Assembly: GCA_002291855.1 (NCBI GenBank)
Contig: DBAW01000171.1
Span: 1-8,709 of the forward strand
DNA: 8,709 nt
Direction: 5' to 3'
Source of the DNA: Sphingomonas sp. UBA1000
Lineage (GTDB): Bacteria; Pseudomonadota; Alphaproteobacteria; Sphingomonadales; Sphingomonadaceae
The position numbers and the translations under genes are program-made. Below the pieces are notes generated by a model that searched no databases, was not told the origin of the DNA, and was given only the letters and a program-made list of their open reading frames with translations. Shown one piece after another: positions 1 to 5,968 of this stretch. Position 1 is the stretch's first letter. Each line of letters starts with the position of its first letter.

Positions 1-1177
1 GCGCGTTGCACACCTCCTGCAGGATATAGGTGCAGCCGGAATAGCCCATGAACGGGGTGCCGGTGTGCCGCCGGATGACCGCGCCGGGAAAACTGGCCGG
101 AACATACATGCCGCGCGCACCGCATTCGGCCATGTACATCCGCTCGTTATAGCTGCCGAACAGGATCAGTGGCGGATTGGCCTTGATCGCCTGGCGCACC
201 GCCTCATTGTCGGGCTTCACCCCCGCGCTGCGGCCGAAGCTGAATGCGCAGGGCAGCCCCATATCCTCTTCGAGGAAATGCCGGACGCCGCGGGCATAGG
301 TTTCGTTGGCGACAATGCCGAAACTGGCAGTGCCGAAGAAATCCTGCGTCACCGACCGCCAGAGATCCCAGAGCGGCTTGATCGTGGTGTGCTTTTCGCG
401 CGCGATGAACGGTTCGGGGTCCAGCCCGGTCAGCTCGCCCAGCTTGCGCAGGAACGCCGTGGTCGATTGCAGCCCGATCGGCGCCTGCAGATAGGGCCGG
501 TCCAGCGCCTCGCACAGCAGCCGCCCGAACTCGCGGTACATGCAGATGTTGACACTGGCATCGGCCAGTCGGCGGATATCGGCCAGATGGCTGCCGAGCG
601 GGAACACCATGTTCACCTCGGCCCCGATGCCTTCGACCAGACGGCGGATTTCCGCGAGGTCGGAGGGCATGTTGAACATGCCGTACATCGGCCCGATGAT
701 GTTGACGAGCGGGCGCTCACCCTCCTTCAGCCGCTTCGGCCCAGGCATTTTCTTCGGCCCGAACTGGGTCCACAGCCAGGCGAGCGCGCGGTCGGCGGCC
801 TGCCACTGATCCTCGTCGATGGTGCGCGGCAGGAAGCGCTGGATCGTCGTGCCCTCGGGCGTCACGCCGCCACCGATCATCTCGGCGATCGAGCCGGTGA
901 CGACGACCGACGGCAGATCGGGGTCGAGCGTTTCCCACGCCCGGCGCATCGCGCCTTCTGTGCCATCGCGGCCCAGTTCCTGTTCCGACAGGCCGGTGAC
1001 GGTGATCGGCAGCTCGTGCGGCGGCAGCGCATCGGTGTAATGAAGCACCGAGGTGACCGGCAGGTTTTCGCACCCGACCGGCCCGTCGATGATCACCTGC
1101 AGGCCCTTGACTGCGGTAAAGGCATAGACGGCACCCCAATAGCCGCCCGCCCGGTCATGATCGAGGATCAGCGTCAT
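1..1177 (-). CDS. bchZ: Chlorophyllide a reductase subunit Z (partial, C-terminus cut by window edge)
   Basis: BchZ is one of the two catalytic subunits of chlorophyllide a oxidoreductase. Together with BchY it holds a [4Fe-4S] cluster and the tetrapyrrole whose C7=C8 bond is reduced. I translated the minus strand from ATG at 1177 and obtained 392 codons without a stop up to base 2. The protein begins MTLILDHDRAGGYWGAVYAF. Cys36 in DGPVGCENLP sits where nitrogenase-like subunits carry a cluster ligand. NIIGPMYGMFNMPSDL and MGYSGCTYILQEVCNA are typical of the family. The usual length is roughly 480-490 residues, so about 90 C-terminal codons are missing. The start is set by AGGAGG at 1193-1188, 10 nt upstream, and by an ATGA overlap with the bchY stop, which indicates translational coupling. 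It is the last bch gene of the bchCXYZ run. In related clusters puf genes follow, but this window does not show them. Confidence 0.95.
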   Translation of the reverse strand, partial: MTLILDHDRAGGYWGAVYAFTAVKGLQVIIDGPVGCENLPVTSVLHYTDALPPHELPITVTGLSEQELGRDGTEGAMRRAWETLDPDLPSVVVTGSIAEMIGGGVTPEGTTIQRFLPRTIDEDQWQAADRALAWLWTQFGPKKMPGPKRLKEGERPLVNIIGPMYGMFNMPSDLAEIRRLVEGIGAEVNMVFPLGSHLADIRRLADASVNICMYREFGRLLCEALDRPYLQAPIGLQSTTAFLRKLGELTGLDPEPFIAREKHTTIKPLWDLWRSVTQDFFGTASFGIVANETYARGVRHFLEEDMGLPCAFSFGRSAGVKPDNEAVRQAIKANPPLILFGSYNERMYMAECGARGMYVPASFPGAVIRRHTGTPFMGYSGCTYILQEVCNA

Positions 1178-2760
1178 TGGCCGATTGCCTCCTGCGCCTT
1201 GGCCGCAGCGATGCGGCGCGCCGCGAACTTTGCCTTGAAATCCGGCCGGTCGACCGGCGTGTCTTCCCACACCCCGGCGGTCGCGCCGTCGCCGACACCG
1301 TCGAAGAAATCGCGCATCCGGTCGAACCGCGCCTGATTGGCGAGCGCGGCCCCGACGACCATCGCCAGGCTGCCGGCCCCCGCCGGCCCCATCAGCGGCC
1401 GCGCCGAAATCAGGTTGGTGAAATAAAGCGCGGGCAGCGCCTTGGCCTTGGCATGCTGGACGACCGGCGTGGTGCCGATGGCCAGATCGGGGCGATATTC
1501 CTCGACCGCCGCAATGTCCTGTTCAAGGCTTGCCCGGTACTGGACGAAGGTGCCGCGCGACTCCAGCCACGCCCGGTCCGCTTCCGACCAGGCGGTGCGC
1601 GGGCAGGCGGTGCCGACATAGGGCACCTCGGCCCCGCTTTCGATCAGCAGCCGGGCGACGAGCAGTTCGGAACCTTCATAGCCCGAGACGGTGATCCGCC
1701 CGCGCACCGGCCGGGCGGCCAGCGCGCCGCGAATGGCGGGCAGAAACTGGTTCTGGGCGGCGGCGACCTTGTCCGCAGCGATGCCGCAGGCCTCACCGAT
1801 CGCAGCCAGCCAGTCCGCCGTGCCATCGACGCCGACCGGTGCCGAGCCGATGACCGGACGTCCGGCGGCCTGAAACTCGCGGATGCTGGCGGTGTAGAAG
1901 GGATGGATGGCGGCGACCGCGGCGCAATCAAGCGCGCCATACAGTTCGCGCCATTCGCGCGTCGGCACCACCGGCCCGGCCTGCAGGCCGAGCGGGGCGA
2001 GCATCATGCCGATGCCCACCGGATCGGCCGGGAACATTTCGCCGAGCAGCGTCACCGTCGGCAGATCGGCGCGCTCGCGCGGGGCCTGCACCGGCCCTGC
2101 CTGGGCTTCCTTGCGGGCATAGGCGAGCATCGCTCCCGCCAGCACATCCTTGGCCTCGGCATGGGTGGGCACACCAAAGCCCGGCACATCGATGCCGATC
2201 ACGCGCACCCCGTTGATCTCGCGCGGCAGCAGCTGCAGCGGCACGCCCGATGCGGTGGGCACGCACAGATTGGTGACGATGATCGTGTCGTAGAGCGCCG
2301 GATCGGCGAGCTGGAACACCGCGTCGCGAATGTCCTCGAACAGCTTGCCGGTGACGAGCGTTTCGGAGTTGAACGGCACATAGCCGACCGTCCGGCGCGC
2401 GCCGTAGAAATGCGAAGTGAAGGTCAGGCCATAGACGCAGCAGGCCGAGCCCGACAGCACGGTCGCGGTGCGCCGCATCCGCAGCCCGACGCGCAGCGAA
2501 CCAAAGGCCGGGCACATGCTTTGCGGCTGATCATGCGGCCCCTTGGGATAGTCGCGGGCATAGCCGTCGAGCAGTTCCGCCTTGCCAGCCGCCGCCGCCT
2601 GGGCGCGCAGCTTTTCCGCGCCCGCATGGCAGCCGCCAGCCTCAACCGGGCCAGCCTCGACCGGCGCGGAACCCAGTGCCCCGGCATCGACGGAAACCGT
2701 CGCGTCGGGCGCGGCGTCGATCCGGTCGAGCGTGCGGGTGGAGGGAGACAGGTCCGTCAT
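1174..2760 (-). CDS. bchY: Chlorophyllide a reductase subunit Y
   Basis: BchY is the second catalytic subunit of chlorophyllide a oxidoreductase (nitrogenase MoFe-protein-like). It pairs with BchZ and receives electrons from BchX. The product is 528 aa. Residues 1-50 form a variable Ala/Gly-rich leader with a tandem PVEAG repeat (about 33-42). The conserved body starts near residue 80. Cysteines likely to bind the interfacial [4Fe-4S] cluster are in QSMCPAFG (Cys83), SGSACCVYG (Cys107/108) and TNLCVPT (Cys166). Which of these are the real ligands is inferred from the family, not shown here. SGYEGSELL, YVGTACPRT and DLAIGTTPVVQHAK are further conserved blocks. The ATG at 2760 has GAGG at 2772-2769, 8 nt upstream, lying inside the end of bchX, and follows the bchX stop by only 3 nt. 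The TGA stop overlaps the bchZ ATG. No frame damage is seen. Confidence 0.96.
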   Translation of the reverse strand: MTDLSPSTRTLDRIDAAPDATVSVDAGALGSAPVEAGPVEAGGCHAGAEKLRAQAAAAGKAELLDGYARDYPKGPHDQPQSMCPAFGSLRVGLRMRRTATVLSGSACCVYGLTFTSHFYGARRTVGYVPFNSETLVTGKLFEDIRDAVFQLADPALYDTIIVTNLCVPTASGVPLQLLPREINGVRVIGIDVPGFGVPTHAEAKDVLAGAMLAYARKEAQAGPVQAPRERADLPTVTLLGEMFPADPVGIGMMLAPLGLQAGPVVPTREWRELYGALDCAAVAAIHPFYTASIREFQAAGRPVIGSAPVGVDGTADWLAAIGEACGIAADKVAAAQNQFLPAIRGALAARPVRGRITVSGYEGSELLVARLLIESGAEVPYVGTACPRTAWSEADRAWLESRGTFVQYRASLEQDIAAVEEYRPDLAIGTTPVVQHAKAKALPALYFTNLISARPLMGPAGAGSLAMVVGAALANQARFDRMRDFFDGVGDGATAGVWEDTPVDRPDFKAKFAARRIAAAKAQEAIGQ

Positions 2761-2763
2761 CGC

Positions 2764-3747
2764 TCAGACCTCGTCGTAAATCACTTCGAGGGACGGCCGC
2801 TCAGCATAGGTGCCGCCGCGCATGTCCGCCTGGGTGGCGGGCATCAGCGTCACATTGCCGCCGGTCTCCTCGGGCTTGAACAGGCCGAGCAGCCCGTCCT
2901 GGTCGAGCGGGCGCGGCTGGAGCGGCGGGGCCGTCTGCACATTGCTCGCCAGTTCCTCGAACAGCGACCCCCATTGCCCGTCGGGCCGGCCGATAATCTG
3001 GTAATTGGCCGATTTGCGGCGGATATCCTCATGCGCGGGGATGGCGCACAGCACCGGAATGCCGACCGCATCGGCAAAGGCATGCGCCTCGCCCGTGCCG
3101 TCATCCTTGTTCACGATCATCCCGGCGACGCCGACATTGCCGCCCAGCTTGCGGAAATATTCGACCGCCTTGCAGACATTGTTGGCGACGTAGAGCGACT
3201 GGAGATCGTTCGAGCCGACGACGATCACCTTCTGGCACATGTCGCGGGCAATCGGCAGGCCGAAGCCGCCACAGACCACGTCGCCCAGAAAGTCGAGCAG
3301 CACATAGTCAAAGCCCCAGTCGTGGAAGCCGAGCTTTTCCAGCGTCTCGAAGCCGTGGATGATCCCGCGTCCGCCACAGCCGCGACCGACCTCAGGCCCG
3401 CCCAGTTCCATCGCGAACACGCCGTCGCGCTGAAAACAGACATCCTCGATGGCCAGTTCGTCACCGGCGAGCTTCTTGCGCGACGAGGTTTCGATGATCG
3501 TCGGCGTGGACTTGCCGCCGAACAGCAGCGAGGTGGTGTCGCTCTTCGGGTCGCAGCCGATCAGCAGCACCCGCTTGCCCTGCTGGGCGAGCATGTAGGA
3601 CAGGTTGGCGAGCGCAAAGCTCTTGCCCGATCCGCCCTTGCCGTAAATCGCGATGATCTGCGTCGTCTTGGTGGCGGCGCCGGTCGGCACCGGGTCTGGA
3701 TCGACCGCGGCTTCCGCACGCAGCGCGTCCACATCCAGCATCGTCAT
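2764..3747 (-). CDS. bchX: Chlorophyllide a reductase iron protein subunit X
   Basis: BchX is the NifH-like ATP-dependent reductase that feeds electrons to the BchY-BchZ catalytic component. From ATG at 3747 the product is 327 aa, close to the family norm of about 330. The P-loop GKGGSGKS lies at residues 36-43 and the switch region DPKSDTT at 66-72. The two cysteines that clamp the [4Fe-4S] cluster between the two subunits of the dimer are Cys124 in GRGCGGRG and Cys159 in DVVCGGFG. The frame stays open to a TTG at 3762, but that TTG overlaps the ribosome binding site itself (GGAGG at 3760-3756, ideal 8-nt spacing to ATG 3747). The shorter start also gives the same ATGA overlap with the preceding stop (bchC) that bchY and bchZ share. 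The residue after the second Met (TMLDVDALRAEA) begins an amphipathic N-terminal segment, and the nucleotide-binding core begins at TTQIIAIYG. Confidence 0.96.
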   Translation of the reverse strand: MTMLDVDALRAEAAVDPDPVPTGAATKTTQIIAIYGKGGSGKSFALANLSYMLAQQGKRVLLIGCDPKSDTTSLLFGGKSTPTIIETSSRKKLAGDELAIEDVCFQRDGVFAMELGGPEVGRGCGGRGIIHGFETLEKLGFHDWGFDYVLLDFLGDVVCGGFGLPIARDMCQKVIVVGSNDLQSLYVANNVCKAVEYFRKLGGNVGVAGMIVNKDDGTGEAHAFADAVGIPVLCAIPAHEDIRRKSANYQIIGRPDGQWGSLFEELASNVQTAPPLQPRPLDQDGLLGLFKPEETGGNVTLMPATQADMRGGTYAERPSLEVIYDEV

Positions 3748-4679
3748 GCCCTTGTCCTCCAATCGATGACCATTTTCAGGCAGCGCGGATCGCCGAACGC
3801 GGTTGCATAGGCCTCCGCTGCCTTGTCCGCCGGGCGCACGTCGGTGACGAGCCCGTCGAGCGACAGTTGCCCGCTCTCGATCAGCGCGCGCGTGGCGGCG
3901 AGATCGGCGGGCTGAAACTCGGCAGCGATGCGGATCCGCGCCTCACGCTGGAAAGCAGGCGGAAACGCAAAGGCGACCGGCTGCTGGTAAAAGCCGCCCA
4001 GCACCAGTTCGCCGCCGCGCGCCATCCGGCCAATTAGTTCGTCGATCAGGCCATGCGCACCGCTGACGTCGTAGATGGCGCGATAATCGCGCCGGCCATC
4101 ATCGGCCGGGTTGATGACCTGATATCCCTCGGCCCCGCCGCGCCGCAGCGGATCGATTTCCCAGACGGTCGGCGCAGGCGCGCCGCGTGCAATCGCGATC
4201 CGCGCCAGCAACCGGCCGAGCACGCCATGCCCGACGACCAGATCGGGCGGATCAAAGCCCGGCAGCATGTGATGCGCGGTGGCGGCCAGCGCCATCAGCA
4301 CACCGGCCTCGCCCAGCGACTCGGGGATCGGGATCGCCCGCGCCGCCGGCACGATCACCCGCGCCGCCGCACCGCCGAACAGGCCGTTTGCGCCCTTGAA
4401 ACAGCGCGCGCCGGGCACGAACACCCATTCGCCGATGCGCGCCTGGGCATTGGCCCCGGCATCGGCAACGCGCCCCACCGATTCGTAGCCCGGCACAAGC
4501 GGATAGCCCATGCCCGGAAAAGGCGGCATCCGCCCCGTCCACAGCAGCTTTTCAGTCCCGGTGCTGATGCCGCTCCACGCGATGTCGACCAGAAGATCGT
4601 CGTCACCGACATCGGTGAGCGCAAGCGGCCGCAACGAAAGCTGCTCAGGCGCTTCGATGATGACCGCAAGTGATTCCAT
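3744..4679 (-). CDS. bchC: 3-hydroxyethyl bacteriochlorophyllide a dehydrogenase
   Basis: BchC oxidises the C3 1-hydroxyethyl side chain of bacteriochlorophyllide to the acetyl group, a late step of bacteriochlorophyll a synthesis. It is a zinc-independent-looking member of the medium-chain dehydrogenase/reductase fold. From ATG 4679 it is 311 aa, matching the family (about 310-315). The N-terminal domain has SGISTGTEKLLW (36-47) and YPLVPGYESVGR (59-70). The Rossmann glycine motif is VVGHGVLGRL (148-157), followed by the acidic strand end VWEIDP (172-177). FGDPRCLKMVIDW closes the protein. The frame extends 32 codons further upstream, but those codons run through the promoter and PpsR boxes. 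GGAGG at 4692-4688 with an 8-nt spacer fixes the start at 4679. The TGA overlaps the bchX ATG. Transcription probably starts in the gap after crtF, with read-through from crtF also possible because no terminator is visible. Confidence 0.95.
   Translation of the reverse strand: MESLAVIIEAPEQLSLRPLALTDVGDDDLLVDIAWSGISTGTEKLLWTGRMPPFPGMGYPLVPGYESVGRVADAGANAQARIGEWVFVPGARCFKGANGLFGGAAARVIVPAARAIPIPESLGEAGVLMALAATAHHMLPGFDPPDLVVGHGVLGRLLARIAIARGAPAPTVWEIDPLRRGGAEGYQVINPADDGRRDYRAIYDVSGAHGLIDELIGRMARGGELVLGGFYQQPVAFAFPPAFQREARIRIAAEFQPADLAATRALIESGQLSLDGLVTDVRPADKAAEAYATAFGDPRCLKMVIDWRTRA
3756..3760 (-). promoter_or_regulatory. Ribosome binding site deciding the bchX start
   Basis: GGAGG on the minus strand sits 8 nt upstream of ATG 3747. 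It overlaps the alternative in-frame TTG (3762-3760), which therefore cannot use it. This favours the 327-aa BchX over a version 5 residues longer. Confidence 0.8.
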
Positions 4680-4706
4680 AATCTGGCCCTCCCCCCGGAG
4701 GCCCGT

Positions 4707-4731
4707 TCCATTCCGTAAGGTCAGGAATGGA
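4707..4731 (-). other. Hairpin in the bchC leader
   Basis: TCCATTCC (4707-4714) and GGAATGGA (4724-4731) are perfect 8-bp inverted arms around a 9-nt loop. With transcription starting near 4740 (inferred from the -10 position), the stem would lie in the first half of a leader of about 60 nt, roughly 15 nt before the SD sequence. It could stabilise the 5' end or be an operator for an unidentified regulator. It is not a terminator, since no U-tract follows. The arms are real; the function is unknown. Confidence 0.45.
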
Positions 4732-4743
4732 TGCCGGGTCAGA

Positions 4744-4761
4744 TGTATGATGGTCTTGACA
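4744..4761. promoter_or_regulatory. PpsR/CrtJ box 1 upstream of bchC
   Basis: TGTATGATGGTCTTGACA is a perfect TGT-N12-ACA palindrome, the operator of the redox- and light-responsive repressor PpsR (CrtJ). It covers the predicted bchC -10 region, so binding should block RNA polymerase. It is separated by exactly 8 bp from the next box (4770-4787). Confidence 0.85.
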
Positions 4762-4775
4762 CTATCGTGTGTCAA
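4747..4775 (-). promoter_or_regulatory. Sigma-70-like bchC promoter
   Basis: On the minus strand there is a consensus -35 TTGACA (4775-4770), a 17-bp spacer and a weak -10 CATCAT (4752-4747, 3 of 6 consensus bases). The start site would be near 4740. Both hexamers lie inside the two PpsR boxes, the expected geometry for repression by occlusion. The -10 assignment is the weaker part of the call. Confidence 0.6.
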
Positions 4776-4787
4776 CCTGAATTGACG
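4770..4787. promoter_or_regulatory. PpsR/CrtJ box 2 upstream of bchC
   Basis: TGTCAACCTGAATTGACG matches TGT-N12-ACA except for the last base (G for A), and keeps the fuller TGTCA-N8-TGAC symmetry. It covers the putative bchC -35 (TTGACA on the minus strand) and ends directly next to the crtF stop codon. The 8-bp gap to box 1 equals the spacing known for cooperative CrtJ binding at the Rhodobacter bchC promoter. Confidence 0.8.
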
Positions 4788-5885
4788 TCAGCGGCGGATG
4801 ACGATCACGCTGGCGGCAAGCGGGAGCGGGGTCGGCAGCAACCGCGCCGAGGCAAAGCCCGCCGCCCGCGCCATGCCGCGATATTCGGCAAAGCTGCGCG
4901 GCCGGCCGGAGCGCATCGCGGCAAGGTAAAACCCGAAATAAGAGGCTCCGACGCGGGGGGCCGACCGGGCCTCTGCCAGCGGCTCGACGATCAGCAGCGT
5001 GCCGCCGGGCGGCAGCACGGCATGGATTCGCGCGAGCAGCGCGGCAACCGGGCCGTCATCATGGTCATGCGCGACCCGGACGAGCGTGATCAGATCATGC
5101 CCGCCGGGCAGCGGATCGCAAATGAAGCTACCGGGAATCGCCCGAAGCGGCAGATCAAGCCCGGCAAAGCGCGCGCTGGCGCGGGCGGCGACCGGCGGCA
5201 GATCGAACACCGCTGCCGACAGGCCGGGCGTGGCGCGGCACACCGTCTCGGCAAAGGCCCCGAGCCCGCCGCCAATGTCGAGCATCGCCCGGTGCCGGCC
5301 GAATCCATAGGCGGCGAGCGCCTGTTCGGCGACCATCGGCTGGCTTGCCGCCATCAGCGCCGAATAGCTGGCCGTATCCGCCGGATCCGCGGTGCCATCA
5401 TAGCGCCACAGCGCCGCCAGCCGCCCCGGCCCGCCGCCGCGCAGCATCGCCAGCGGATCGGCAAGATCGGCATAAAGCAGCCGGTGATGGGCAATCATCT
5501 CGGCCACCCCGGGGCTGGTCGACATGGCCGCCCCGCGCGTGCCGAGCGTCCACACGTCCCCCACCTGCTCGGTAAGCGCCAGCGGTTCCCCGGCGCGCAG
5601 CAGCACGCGCACCGCCTCCGGCGTCAGTCCGGCAAGATCGGCGGCCTCCGCCTCGTCCCGCGGCCGTTCGGCGAGCGCCGCGAGCAGCCCCGATTCGATC
5701 AGCGCCTGGGCGATCTGCGAATAGACAAAGCCTGCCGACAGATCGAACAGGTCGCGGGCATAACGGTGCGCGACCGGCCGCAGCGGCGCACAGCGCGCGG
5801 CGAAACGCCGGAAGCCGGGGGCGGCGAGCAGCCGGTTGCGCCAGCCCGTCCAGCCGAGCCGCAGCCTGTGAAGACGGTTAGCCAT
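4788..5885 (-). CDS. crtF: Demethylspheroidene (hydroxycarotenoid) O-methyltransferase
   Basis: CrtF transfers a methyl group from S-adenosylmethionine to the C1 hydroxyl introduced by CrtC, giving methoxy carotenoids of the spheroidene or spirilloxanthin series. The product is 365 aa. The N-terminal helical dimerisation part includes DLSAGFVYSQIAQALIESGL (48-67). The SAM-binding domain has motif I LDIGGGLGAF (202-211), the acidic strand end VFDLPPV (226-232), DLITLVRVAHDHDD (264-277) and LPPGGTLLIVEPLAE (291-305). His273 occupies the position of the general base in plant-type O-methyltransferases, by family analogy. The ATG at 5885 has only a weak SD (GGGGTGA ending 9 nt upstream). The stop touches PpsR box 2 of bchC. 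It is divergent from crtD and shares an 83-bp regulatory gap. In many purple bacteria crtE lies between crtF and crtD; here it is absent. Confidence 0.93.
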   Translation of the reverse strand: MANRLHRLRLGWTGWRNRLLAAPGFRRFAARCAPLRPVAHRYARDLFDLSAGFVYSQIAQALIESGLLAALAERPRDEAEAADLAGLTPEAVRVLLRAGEPLALTEQVGDVWTLGTRGAAMSTSPGVAEMIAHHRLLYADLADPLAMLRGGGPGRLAALWRYDGTADPADTASYSALMAASQPMVAEQALAAYGFGRHRAMLDIGGGLGAFAETVCRATPGLSAAVFDLPPVAARASARFAGLDLPLRAIPGSFICDPLPGGHDLITLVRVAHDHDDGPVAALLARIHAVLPPGGTLLIVEPLAEARSAPRVGASYFGFYLAAMRSGRPRSFAEYRGMARAAGFASARLLPTPLPLAASVIVIRR

Positions 5886-5904
5886 TGCGGTCGATCACCC
5901 CATC

Positions 5905-5922
5905 TGTCCAGATGGTTGGACG
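5905..5922. promoter_or_regulatory. PpsR/CrtJ box in the crtF-crtD gap (crtF-proximal)
   Basis: TGTCCAGATGGTTGGACG fits TGT-N12-ACA with one mismatch at the final base, the same departure as in bchC box 2. The symmetry extends to TGTCC/GGACG. It lies 19 bp in front of the crtF ATG and can act on both divergent genes. Confidence 0.75.
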
Positions 5923-5929
5923 CATGTTA

Positions 5930-5947
5930 TGTCCAGGTCAACCGACA
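5930..5947. promoter_or_regulatory. PpsR/CrtJ box in the crtF-crtD gap (crtD-proximal)
   Basis: TGTCCAGGTCAACCGACA is a perfect TGT-N12-ACA match. It is 7 bp from the neighbouring box (5905-5922), one base less than the bchC pair, and 21 bp before the crtD start. On the minus strand it contains TTGACC, a possible crtF -35, but no convincing -10 follows, so no promoter is annotated. Confidence 0.8.
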
Positions 5948-5950
5948 AGC

Positions 5951-5958
5951 GGGAGGGG
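5951..5958 (+). promoter_or_regulatory. Ribosome binding site for crtD
   Basis: GGGAGGGG lies 10 nt before GTG 5969 and downstream of both PpsR boxes. It supports GTG 5969 rather than upstream in-frame starts (TTG 5885, ATG 5912, ATG 5924) that lie in or before the operator region. Confidence 0.65.
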
Positions 5959-5968
5959 CGGTATCGGC

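Noticed and set aside
65..1336. 423-codon open frame on the plus strand
   Set aside because: It lies antisense to bchZ, which reads 392 clean codons with BchZ motifs. The composition is that of a shadow frame.
1177..3810. 877-codon open frame on the plus strand
   Set aside because: It is antisense to bchY and bchX, which have full family motifs and SD sequences. The translation is Arg/Gly/His-rich with no recognisable domain, typical of the complementary frame of GC-rich genes.
4783..4790. TGACGTCA palindrome
   Set aside because: It arises from the end of PpsR box 2 meeting the crtF stop codon (TGA in reverse). No bacterial regulator is suggested by it.
5885..5968. N-terminal extension of crtD from TTG 5885
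   Set aside because: These 28 codons cross both PpsR boxes and precede the FAD motif by far more than usual. GTG 5969 has an SD sequence downstream of the operators.
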